A model generated the notes under the pieces. That model had not been told where the DNA came from, did not search any database, and saw only the letters and a list, made by a program, of their open reading frames with translations. From a virus, in IMG/VR virus record IMGVR_UViG_3300031525_000001, positions 62,001 through 126,000 of that record: a stretch of 64,000 nt of DNA. One strand, given 5' to 3'. This document shows positions 8,871 to 16,602 of this stretch, piece by piece. Every line of letters begins with the position of its first letter. Within the stretch, counting starts at the first letter, position 1. The position numbers and the translations under genes are program-made.

Positions 8871-11800
8871 ATGGCACTGTTCACATCCTACGCACCACCG
8901 GGCGTCTACACTCAAGTAGTTCTGCAAACCAACGCGGCTCCTACGCTGGGGACTGCCCGTATTCCCGTGATTATCGGTGAAGGTCAACAGTTTTTCAGCA
9001 ACAACAACGTTGAGTTGTTCCGTGGTTCCTCCTCAGTTCAGGATGACCAGTCGGTCAGCGAGAACATTTCGAACCAAGTCACAGGGTTGACCCGCACATT
9101 CCAGACCAGCTTTTTCCCGGTCACGGACGGTACTGGCAAGGGCGTGATTTCGAACAACCCCGCCGACGTTCAGGTTGAGTCGATTGACCAGAACGGTAAC
9201 ATCGTTCCCGTAACAGTGATTTCACTGAACGGCGCAACGGGTACGTTCACAACGCAACTCATCATCCCCACGGGCTACGAAATCCTCATCACTTACTTCT
9301 TCAAGCGCGGTGACACGTTCATCGGCATCGGTGGTGTGGCTCCGTACAATGTCCCAGAAAATCTTCTGCCACAGATTCCGAGCACGGCAACTCTGACTGT
9401 GCTTGACGGCGGCGGCTCGCCTCCGGGAAACCAGACGGTTGTGTTGGGTCTCTCGACCCCCGGCCAGACAGGTAACCTCGTTACCCTCCAGTTCGTTTCC
9501 AGCCCCTCGCCTGTCCCAGACGCTCAGGCGGTTGGTGGTGCAGGCACCGATGCCATCACGATCAACATCAATGGACCGAGCGGCACCCGTACCCTTGCCA
9601 GTCTCGTCAGCCTCGTCAACGCAGGTATTCCGACGCTCGACGGCGGCTACCTGACGGTCACAACGACCACGGGCAACCTCACTGCTCCGCTGACGGTGAG
9701 CGCAGGTGCAACGCCATTCACGGGCGGCGTTGGCGGCAACAGCAACACAGTATTCAAAACCGCCCACACCCCCATCGTAGATGGGACCAACGGCGGCGTG
9801 GTCACGACCGACGTAACCAAGGTCATCGTTCAGGTGAACGGCAACAACGTCGCAGTCGCATCCTTGAATGGTGCGGCGGGGACCTTCACGCTGGCTTCGC
9901 CCGTCTCCGCGCCAGTCGCGTTGGGCGGAACTACCACGTCCTTCACGATCCAATATTACTTCAACTCGTGGCAGAACACGTATGATCTGCTTCCCGGTCA
10001 GAACATTTCCTCCATCACTCAGGTCGGTCTCGGCCCGAATCGTGCGGACTTTGTTCAGGGGACGGACTACGTTCTCGGCAGCATCCTTGCTCCCGATGGC
10101 TCCACAGTCCAGACCATCAACTGGGGTGCCTCGGTATCCTCGGCTATCGGTCAATCCGCCGCTGGCGAATCCGCGAACTTCACCGCCGCTGAGATCACCA
10201 CCGCACTGAGGGACGATCAAGTTTATCTCCGTCCGCTCGCGGGCGCTGTAAACGGCAAGAACACGGTCTTCACCCTCCCCGATGTACCAGTGGATGGTAG
10301 CGGACTCAGCGTCACGACCGACAATCCTGCGTTGGTTCAGGTTTACGTCGGCTCCGATCCGCTGGAAGCTTTCCTTGCGGGCGCTGTACGTGTGGCTACT
10401 CTCTCTGGTGCAAACCAGCTTGTGACCCTGTACAATCCCCCAGCGTCGGGCAGCAACGTGTACGCTTCGTACTACCGCAGCCAGTTGGCTGACCATCAGT
10501 ATAGCGTCACGGTTGTCAACCCGGGATACGCGGGCAACGGTACGTTCATCATCACCGATGAGCTTGACCGCGTTGCTCCGCTTGTGGAATTTAACCTAGC
10601 CGCCAGCACTGTTGCTCAGAATGGGCCGTTCCAAGACACGGGCGTGGTTTACCCGAACGACTTCTCCGATGCACAGGCTCAGGCAGGTGCAGCGGTTGAT
10701 GAAACAGTTACCCTGACCTTCAAGAACGACGGCAACGCGACTATCGTTCCCGCTGTTCAAGCAAGTCTGGCACTGTCGTTCGGTCCCGGCACGCTGACGT
10801 TCCATGCGACCACCCCGGGTATCGGCGGCAACCTCGTCCAAATCGTGATTGACGCTACGGACCTGAATGCCGACCCAGTATCGATCAATGGTGACATCGT
10901 TACCATCTACTCAAGCTGGGCTGGCACGCCCCTGTCCCTCGCCGCGATTGCAGCTTTGTTCCCATCGGGCGAAACGATTGATGGTGGGCAGATTCTTTGC
11001 ACCGCGTCTGGTACGACCTCAGGCAACGCCGCAATCACGGGCGCTACGAATTTGTCTGGCGGCACCAACGCAATCACCTCCCCCGTCACGCACAGCTATA
11101 CGGTCTCTTCGCCCAACTCGAAGGGTTCGGGCTCGCTGAACAACATCGGCTACCTCGACCAGACCTATGAGGACCTTGCAACTGGGTTCCGTGTGACGGT
11201 TGTCAATCCCACCGACCACGCAGGTTACGGTGTGCCGAACATTCCATCAGCTTACAACTTCGAACCCGGCGACAAACTCATCTTCAACGTGTACGCTGAC
11301 GCAACAGGCGCAAACGCTGCCGTCCGCAACGCTGGTACACCCGGCATTGCCCCAGCACAGGCGAACAACCTGATCGCAATTCAGGGTCTCGACACCACGG
11401 TCATCTCGAACTTCGGTTCGACCGCTGGCGACTCCGTGATTATCAGCACGTTCAACAAGAGCGGCAACGACCCGAGCATCGGTGAGTTCTACTACGTCTC
11501 GTACACGACCGCGAAGACTGCGGCTGATTACGCGATTCATCTTTACACCGACCCAAAGGTTGCTTACGCCATCTACGGTACTCCGAACACGGTCAACCGC
11601 GTCTCTCTCGGCATCCAGTTGATGGCCGCGAACGGCGTGCAGACCTTCGGCGTCATCCAAGTCCCAGTGGTTCCCGGCACCAATCAGGGAACTTCGCAGG
11701 ACTTCATGAACGCAATCCAGACGCTCACCATGAACCTCCCGGGCACCAACCAGAAAGCAAACATCATCTGCCCGCTGAGCACTGACCCGACTGTTCACCA

Positions 11801-12536
11801 GTTCTTGAGCCGTCAGTTGACCACCATGGCGAACATTCGCTACAAGGGCGAGGCAATCGGCTTCGTCGGCTACGATCAGTTCCAGACGCCAAGCACGATG
11901 CGTGCAAACGCTCGCGGTCTGTTGAATCAGCGTATGATCGCAATCGGTGCCCCAGTCGCAGGTATCCTCATCACCGACCCGAACACGGGTGTGGCGGTGG
12001 AATACGCGGTAAGTGGCGAATTCATGGCAGCCGCCATGATGGGCTTGAACGCAAACCCATCGAACGATGTGGCACAGTCCCTCACGTTCCAGAACTTGGT
12101 CGGCTTCAGCCGCTTGCTCGTGGTTTACGACGACCCAACGCTGGACGCGATGGCGTCAGATGGCTTGACGGACCTGTTGAACAACAACGGTGCCCTGCTC
12201 ATCCGTCACTACAAGACCACTGACCCGTCGAACCCGCTCACCAGCGAGCCGACAGTCACCACGATCTCGGACTACGTTTCGCAGGTGTTCCGTTCCGACC
12301 TCAACCAGTTCATCGGTCGCAAGCTGCTCGACTCGCTTGTTACCGACATTCAGGTGGTCTGCAACGCCCGCCTGTCGTCCTTGGTTAACCAGCAGATCAT
12401 CAGCGGTTACCAGAACTTGTCGGTTGTGCAAGACCCGACCGATCCGACACAGGCCGACGTTACCGTCACCTTCAAGCCGATGTTCTGTCTCTTGTATGTG
12501 TCGGTCACGTTCATTGTTCAAACCCAACTATCATAA
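8871..12536 (+). CDS. Tail sheath protein, enlarged
   Basis: A 1221-residue protein. The N-terminus, LFTSYAPPGVYTQVV, is typical of contractile tail sheaths. The last 250 residues carry the sheath C-terminal pattern: a NARGLLNQRMIAIGAP segment, the NNNGALLIRHYK region and a final part ending in VTVTFKPM. The protein polymerises around the tail tube and contracts on infection. Ordinary sheaths are roughly 400-700 residues; the excess lies in residues about 75-860. Three related beta modules there, near residues 76-146, 292-372 and 463-540, each begin with P(V/I)xDGxG and end in YYF or YYR. They probably decorate the tail exterior. Confidence 0.88.
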   Translation: MALFTSYAPPGVYTQVVLQTNAAPTLGTARIPVIIGEGQQFFSNNNVELFRGSSSVQDDQSVSENISNQVTGLTRTFQTSFFPVTDGTGKGVISNNPADVQVESIDQNGNIVPVTVISLNGATGTFTTQLIIPTGYEILITYFFKRGDTFIGIGGVAPYNVPENLLPQIPSTATLTVLDGGGSPPGNQTVVLGLSTPGQTGNLVTLQFVSSPSPVPDAQAVGGAGTDAITININGPSGTRTLASLVSLVNAGIPTLDGGYLTVTTTTGNLTAPLTVSAGATPFTGGVGGNSNTVFKTAHTPIVDGTNGGVVTTDVTKVIVQVNGNNVAVASLNGAAGTFTLASPVSAPVALGGTTTSFTIQYYFNSWQNTYDLLPGQNISSITQVGLGPNRADFVQGTDYVLGSILAPDGSTVQTINWGASVSSAIGQSAAGESANFTAAEITTALRDDQVYLRPLAGAVNGKNTVFTLPDVPVDGSGLSVTTDNPALVQVYVGSDPLEAFLAGAVRVATLSGANQLVTLYNPPASGSNVYASYYRSQLADHQYSVTVVNPGYAGNGTFIITDELDRVAPLVEFNLAASTVAQNGPFQDTGVVYPNDFSDAQAQAGAAVDETVTLTFKNDGNATIVPAVQASLALSFGPGTLTFHATTPGIGGNLVQIVIDATDLNADPVSINGDIVTIYSSWAGTPLSLAAIAALFPSGETIDGGQILCTASGTTSGNAAITGATNLSGGTNAITSPVTHSYTVSSPNSKGSGSLNNIGYLDQTYEDLATGFRVTVVNPTDHAGYGVPNIPSAYNFEPGDKLIFNVYADATGANAAVRNAGTPGIAPAQANNLIAIQGLDTTVISNFGSTAGDSVIISTFNKSGNDPSIGEFYYVSYTTAKTAADYAIHLYTDPKVAYAIYGTPNTVNRVSLGIQLMAANGVQTFGVIQVPVVPGTNQGTSQDFMNAIQTLTMNLPGTNQKANIICPLSTDPTVHQFLSRQLTTMANIRYKGEAIGFVGYDQFQTPSTMRANARGLLNQRMIAIGAPVAGILITDPNTGVAVEYAVSGEFMAAAMMGLNANPSNDVAQSLTFQNLVGFSRLLVVYDDPTLDAMASDGLTDLLNNNGALLIRHYKTTDPSNPLTSEPTVTTISDYVSQVFRSDLNQFIGRKLLDSLVTDIQVVCNARLSSLVNQQIISGYQNLSVVQDPTDPTQADVTVTFKPMFCLLYVSVTFIVQTQLS

Positions 12537-12545
12537 AGGGGATAC

Positions 12546-12980
12546 ATGGCAGTTTGTACAAAATGCGGGACAATTGACGAGTGCAATCGAGACAATCGCA
12601 GGCGGTCTGGGTTTCAAGCTTGGTGCAGGTCGTGTCAGCACACCCAGAATAAAATCCGTAGGGATAGCCCTGAAACAAGGGATGCTGTTTTGATGCAAGA
12701 TAAGAGACTACGTACTAAACGTGTATACGGCATCTCGTTGGAAGAACGAGAACGTATTTTTGAATCACAAGGTCGAACGTGCGCCAGTTGTGGCAACACC
12801 GAACCCGGAAGTAAAAAGGGGTGGGCGATAGACCATAACCATGAAACGGATGAAATACGCGGGATTCTATGCACCCCGTGCAACGTGGCTTTAGGTATGG
12901 TGAAGGATTCCATCGAACGCTTACACCAGCTTGAGACGTACTTGCGAAAATTTCAAAAGACATTAGGAGCAGTGGCATAA
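12546..12980 (+). CDS. HNH (endonuclease VII-family) homing endonuclease
   Basis: A 144-residue protein with two zinc-binding pairs at the N-terminus (CTKCG, CRSCQ) and the endonuclease VII core: CASCG, then AIDHNHETDEIRGILC, then CNVALG, with the usual trailing helix ending near LETYLRKF. The DHNH motif is intact. It lies between the sheath gene and a small structural gene and overlaps the latter in a TAATG, as typical for an inserted free-standing endonuclease. Confidence 0.85.
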   Translation: MAVCTKCGTIDECNRDNRRRSGFQAWCRSCQHTQNKIRRDSPETRDAVLMQDKRLRTKRVYGISLEERERIFESQGRTCASCGNTEPGSKKGWAIDHNHETDEIRGILCTPCNVALGMVKDSIERLHQLETYLRKFQKTLGAVA

Positions 12981-13414
12981 TGCAACTACATCCGCAGGTA
13001 TCACAGGCGAACGGCATCATCAGCGTGAAGCTAATAGCCACGTTTGTTGGTGATCCGACTGATGCGAGCGACAAAGCGAATATCGCGGCCTTCGGTGATC
13101 CGCAAGTGAACCTTGCAGGAACATTTCAAGACCCGTTGAACCCTGCGTTTACGTTCTTGTTCCCCGCCACTGACATAATTGTGGGGATCACGACGCAGAT
13201 GAGTTCGAAGACGGCACGCTTTATGCTGGCTCTGCCAACTAAGTCGAACCCGAATCAGCCAGCACCGATTCAGGGCGAGTTGGATTGTGTCACGCTGAAC
13301 CCGAGCGAAGCAGCGGAAGCTTGGTACTCAGTTATGACATCGCGTATTCAGCAGTCGATGAACATTTTGCGGCAGAAGATGCTGGTGCCGACGCTTATAG
13401 ATACAACAATTTAA
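12980..13414 (+). CDS. Putative tail structural protein
   Basis: A 144-residue protein starting at an ATG overlapping the previous stop. It is mainly beta-rich (ISVKLIATFVGDP, NLAGTFQDP) with a C-terminal helix (AEAWYSVMTSRIQQSMNIL). The order sheath then small protein suggests a tail component, perhaps a tube- or sheath-associated protein. No known family recognised. Confidence 0.5.
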   Translation: MQLHPQVSQANGIISVKLIATFVGDPTDASDKANIAAFGDPQVNLAGTFQDPLNPAFTFLFPATDIIVGITTQMSSKTARFMLALPTKSNPNQPAPIQGELDCVTLNPSEAAEAWYSVMTSRIQQSMNILRQKMLVPTLIDTTI

Positions 13415-13424
13415 GAGGATAGCG

Positions 13425-14891
13425 ATGAGCAAGTTGATGGAACAACGCAAAGCGGCACAGACAAAGAAGTCAACCATTCTCTTGTCCGTTGAGACGGCGC
13501 AGGATGCGGTTAACATCGGGAAATCCGTCCTCAATGCTCTTCAAGCCGAAGGTAAGAACGACCAGCAGTTGGAACAAGCCGTAAAGCATTTGGACACGCT
13601 GCTTCACAGCCAGCCAGACCAGATGCAGTCCGAAGGCGCAATGAGTGTCGAAGATTATTTCGACGATGCCGTTCTGCCTGAAGTGGCACGTCAAGCCAAG
13701 AATGAGGTAGATATGATCGCAACCAAGCGCAGGGAACAACGTCCCGCACAAGTAACTCAGAAGGCACCAGTACAGGCTCCCGCCGCCCAGCCGCAGATGG
13801 CTTCCGATGAGAAGACATCCGCCGCTGGCAATGACGCATACACGACTGACCGTGACGAACAGGGCAACCCCAAGGCTCCTGAAAAAGCCGAAGTTCCCCG
13901 TCTTGCCGCAAAGAAAAAGGAAGCACAGCCCGACGCTCCTCCAGTCGCTCCCCCTGCCGCCGCACCCGCAGCCCCCGCCGCTGGCGGTGGATCGCTTGAT
14001 GCTCTCTTCGCCAAGCTGCCGTCCGACTTCCTCGCCGATCTGGTGAAGAAGCTGACCAGCCTCGAAGGTTTCGAACAGGACAAGGACGTACAGGCAGCCG
14101 TTGAGAATCTGGCTGGGAAGCTCCAACAGCGCCCAGTTGAGGCCGCTCCTGCTCCTGCCGCTCCCGGCGTAGTCGCCTCTTCAAAGAAGGGCGGCGATTT
14201 CGGTGGTAAGCAAGCTCCTCCGTTCGGCAAGAAGGACGAAAAGAAGGACGACAAGAAGGAAGCATCCTTCGGTGGTCTGAGGTTCGTGGCAGCCGAGAAG
14301 GTCGCTGTGGCTCCTCCGGGTCGTGAAGATCAGGTGAAGGCACTCAAGAACGAGAACGTAGACAACCCTTACGCCGTGGCGTGGGCCAGCTACAACAAGG
14401 GTGACAAGAAGGGCGCTCTCCGAGCCGCTCATCAGGTCATCGCAAAGTTCGCCGCCGCTGGTTTCTTCTCGTGGGATCAGTCAACAGGCGATGTGACCGA
14501 ATCTGGTGGACGTACACCAGAAATCGGCGAAGCACACAGCAAGATTGATGAAGCTCCCGCCCATCTGGATCGTCCTACGACGACGCTCCCGATCAAATTA
14601 GCTGGCGAGATGACGGCTCAAAAAGCTGTAAAGGAGGCGGAAAGGCTGGGTCAGGAACTAAAACAGACCTACCTTGACGCCAAGTCGATCTGCACGGTGA
14701 ACGATAGCCGTCCAGTTCGCGAGTTTGTAGAGAGTATCTTCCGCGCAGGTGCGATGGCTGATGAGGCCGTCAAGACCTTGAACAAGCAGGTCATGCAGGA
14801 AGAGTCCGAAGAAGCGGCTGCGAAGGTCCGGGAGAAGGGTAATAAGAAGTCTTCTTTCAGGGGCTTGGCGCTGGTAGCTTCGGCTGAATAA
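13425..14891 (+). CDS. Structural/assembly protein with low-complexity linkers
   Basis: A 488-residue protein with a helical N-terminus, an Ala/Pro/Lys-rich middle (residues about 105-290) and a compact C-terminal region. The C-terminal region includes NVDNPYAVAWASYNKG, a motif I have seen in other phage structural proteins, and a last helix near FVESIFRAGAMADEA. The peptide TDRDEQGNPKAPEKA near residue 141 recurs in altered form in the product of 38580-39653. The composition fits a scaffold, tape-measure chaperone or capsid-internal protein; the role is unproven. Confidence 0.45.
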   Translation: MSKLMEQRKAAQTKKSTILLSVETAQDAVNIGKSVLNALQAEGKNDQQLEQAVKHLDTLLHSQPDQMQSEGAMSVEDYFDDAVLPEVARQAKNEVDMIATKRREQRPAQVTQKAPVQAPAAQPQMASDEKTSAAGNDAYTTDRDEQGNPKAPEKAEVPRLAAKKKEAQPDAPPVAPPAAAPAAPAAGGGSLDALFAKLPSDFLADLVKKLTSLEGFEQDKDVQAAVENLAGKLQQRPVEAAPAPAAPGVVASSKKGGDFGGKQAPPFGKKDEKKDDKKEASFGGLRFVAAEKVAVAPPGREDQVKALKNENVDNPYAVAWASYNKGDKKGALRAAHQVIAKFAAAGFFSWDQSTGDVTESGGRTPEIGEAHSKIDEAPAHLDRPTTTLPIKLAGEMTAQKAVKEAERLGQELKQTYLDAKSICTVNDSRPVREFVESIFRAGAMADEAVKTLNKQVMQEESEEAAAKVREKGNKKSSFRGLALVASAE

Positions 14892-14892
14892 G

Positions 14893-15117
14893 TTTGCGAG
14901 CATCCAGAAATCCCCACTAACCGGGTAAAGCCGCCTGTGGGTCAGTACGGGATGAGTGGCAAATTGAATAGCCGCTTGTAAGCACCGAGGTGAATGCTCG
15001 GCTCGCGAAGATTCGGGGAACGAAAAACGCTGGGTCATCGTGTGGTGAATTTCACTGCCTTAGGTCCGTTAAGGTTACGAGCGATGAATTGGAACGAAGG
15101 TAGTTACGTTCCCCGAG
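14893..15117 (+). ncRNA. Candidate structured RNA upstream of the tail-tube gene
   Basis: This 294-base gap has no ORF but several strong complementarities. Bases 14893-14901 pair with 15001-15009 (nine pairs, one G-U). Bases 14897-14903 can instead pair with 14994-15000 (seven pairs), sharing the same left arm. Bases 14913-14917 pair with 14937-14941, 15012-15022 with 15107-15117 (eleven pairs, one G-U), and 15058-15062 with 15070-15074. Two mutually exclusive helices at the start suggest a switch. I do not recognise the class. It may be a leader acting on the tail-tube gene 69 bases downstream, or an independent RNA. Confidence 0.45.
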
Positions 15118-15185
15118 TTGTAATTTCAGTTTTCTGGATTTCGCAATTGTAGTGTAGAAACCCCTTTTTAAGGTGGGAGGCAAAC

Positions 15186-15851
15186 ATGTCCGAAGGTGGA
15201 TACGTATATCGGCAGGGTACATCACCCAACACTGAGACTGTAATCTCGTCTCGGTTCAAAATCTTTACGGATGCCGTTGATGTCGGCAAGTTCGTAAAGC
15301 TGGGCGTAACCTCGTCCTTCACATACTCAGAATCGAAGACTGTCGATGCGGTTCGCGGCCTCGGCTACGGCGATCAGGTCGCGGAACTCGTTCCCGGCGT
15401 GACTCAGCCGCTCAGCATCTCAATCACTCGTACCTGTCTGTATCTGGCGAACCTCATGCAGGTCGTCGGCTACAAGGCGGGCGTGAGCGGTGCTGTCCGC
15501 TCCCTCAAGCATCACCGCTGGCCGTTCGATATCAAGCAGGAGATTGTATTCTCCCAGCTTGCAACTGAAGACCCGAACGTCGGGCAGGCAACTCTGGCTG
15601 ACATTCCAAACGAAGGTGGTTTGAACAACACTGGCAACCCCGGCTTGCTTGCCGTGGCGACAGTGTATGAAGGTTGCTGGATGGAGTCTTACAACACGGC
15701 GTTCACGGTTGACACCGCCGCCGTCACTGAAGATTGCACCGTTACCGTCACCGACATTTTCGATGTCGCTGGCTCTGTCTACGGCGAGTTCCTTGACGCA
15801 GGTCTCAACAAGGGCGATGCCACGGGACGTTCACTCCTCTACAGCACCTAA
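15186..15851 (+). CDS. Putative tail tube protein
   Basis: A 221-residue beta-rich protein with a strong AAGGTGGGAGG ribosome binding site. Its placement shortly after the sheath gene is the normal gene order of contractile tails. The central part (KLGVTSSFTYSESKTVDAVRG, then VPGVTQPLSISITRT) has the alternating strand pattern of gp19-like tube proteins, which form the inner tube for DNA passage. No enzymatic motif. The leader region upstream contains potential RNA structure. Tube versus another abundant virion protein cannot be separated by eye. Confidence 0.6.
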   Translation: MSEGGYVYRQGTSPNTETVISSRFKIFTDAVDVGKFVKLGVTSSFTYSESKTVDAVRGLGYGDQVAELVPGVTQPLSISITRTCLYLANLMQVVGYKAGVSGAVRSLKHHRWPFDIKQEIVFSQLATEDPNVGQATLADIPNEGGLNNTGNPGLLAVATVYEGCWMESYNTAFTVDTAAVTEDCTVTVTDIFDVAGSVYGEFLDAGLNKGDATGRSLLYST

Positions 15852-15891
15852 CGAATTCTGGAGAACGGTCTGGACTTTTCTCCAAAAGCTG

Positions 15892-15900
15892 AGTATTATG
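15892..15900 (+). promoter_or_regulatory. AGTATTATG promoter-like motif before the tRNA
   Basis: AGTATTATG followed by AATAAG lies 26 bases before the tRNA and matches the AGTATTAAG motif found before several isolated genes here, including the extended form at 21464-21480. Confidence 0.35.
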
Positions 15901-15925
15901 AATAAGACGGACAAGGCGTATCTGC

Positions 15926-16013
15926 GGAAAGCAGTGCTATTGCGGTTAATAGATGCGCCTTGGGAAGGTGTAGCAGGGTAACCTGCCCGGTTCAACCCCG
16001 GTGCTTTCCGCCA
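15926..16013 (+). tRNA. Allo-tRNA-like (SelC-like 8/4) tRNA, anticodon GGG
   Basis: An 88-base gene folds as a long-variable-arm tRNA with encoded CCA. Acceptor stem 15926-15933 with 16002-16009 (eight pairs); discriminator G at 16010; CCA 16011-16013. D stem 15937-15942 with 15947-15952 and a four-base loop CGGT, as in bacterial tRNA-Sec. Anticodon stem 15955-15959 with 15967-15971 (two G-U pairs); loop TTGGGAA, anticodon GGG at 15962-15964. Variable arm 15973-15977 with 15982-15986. T stem only four pairs, 15987-15990 with 15998-16001, loop TTCAACC. The 8/4 layout, G73 and variable arm are marks of allo-tRNAs charged by SerRS, but GGG reads proline codons CCC/CCU. Charging is not determined. 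Confidence 0.75.
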
Positions 16014-16086
16014 ATCTGTTTTCCCAAGGGCTTGTCTGTCCACAATCTTCCCAAGGCGTGTCTTCAAAGTTTGAAGGCATTAGAAG

Positions 16087-16112
16087 GGGCGACTCGAAAG
16101 AGTCGCCCTTTT
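16087..16112 (+). terminator. Rho-independent terminator after the tRNA
   Basis: A nine-pair stem (GGGCGACTC with GAGTCGCCC) with a GAAA tetraloop, followed by TTTT and further T-rich sequence. It closes the tRNA transcription unit before the next endonuclease gene. Confidence 0.8.
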
Positions 16113-16146
16113 GCTTTGTTTTTAGGCTTTTGCGCTCTTTAATAGG

Positions 16147-16602
16147 ATGAACCGCAAAATAACGAGCACGAAAAAGTGGTGTAACGGTTGTAAAAAGTGG
16201 AAATTGCACAAGAGGTTTAACAGATGCGGCGATCCTCGTCGAAATGGCTTTGCCGTCTACTGCAAGGAATGCATTAACAAAAGGAATCGAACGAACTACG
16301 CTAAAGAAAGCTCGCCCAAGTATCGAGCTACTCGCCGAAAATGGCGACAAGAAAACGCACTTCGTTTGAGAGTCGAACAATACGGATTGACTCCAGAGCA
16401 ATACAAGGAGATGTGGGATGCTCAAGACGGGAAGTGCTACCTACCGTCTTGTAATAATTCGGCGTCCTGTATTGACCACGATCACGAGACGGGGCAAGTG
16501 CGTGGCCTATTGTGTAGGACGTGTAATTTGGCTTTAGGACACTTTAGAGACAGTCTACAACTTCTCAAAGAAGCGGTTGTATACTTGGAGCAGTTTTCAT
16601 GA
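16147..16602 (+). CDS. HNH (endonuclease VII-family) homing endonuclease
   Basis: A 151-residue protein with an N-terminal CNGCKKWK...CKECINK zinc segment, a basic linker and the endonuclease VII core: CYLPSCN, CIDHDHETGQVRGLLC, CNLALGHF, then a terminal helix ending YLEQF. Catalytic DHDH is intact. It lies between the tRNA terminator and a structural gene, whose ATG overlaps its stop by four bases. Confidence 0.85.
   Translation: MNRKITSTKKWCNGCKKWKLHKRFNRCGDPRRNGFAVYCKECINKRNRTNYAKESSPKYRATRRKWRQENALRLRVEQYGLTPEQYKEMWDAQDGKCYLPSCNNSASCIDHDHETGQVRGLLCRTCNLALGHFRDSLQLLKEAVVYLEQFS

Noticed and set aside
9222-10496. A 424-codon minus-strand open frame opposite the tail sheath
   Set aside because: Arg/Gly/Val-rich shadow of the sheath coding frame; no initiation signal and no recognisable domain.
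14892-15185. Group I intron or known riboswitch in the gap before the tail-tube gene
   Set aside because: No conserved group I core elements could be found, flanking genes are intact rather than split, and no known riboswitch core was recognised. Kept only as an unclassified structured RNA.
15926-16013. Ordinary proline tRNA
   Set aside because: The anticodon GGG fits proline, but proline tRNAs are short-variable-arm with 7/5 stems. Here the acceptor/T stems are 8/4 with a long variable arm, so a plain tRNA-Pro call would misdescribe it.
15926-16013. Selenocysteine tRNA
   Set aside because: D arm and acceptor are SelC-like, but the anticodon is GGG rather than TCA and no selenocysteine genes are visible.
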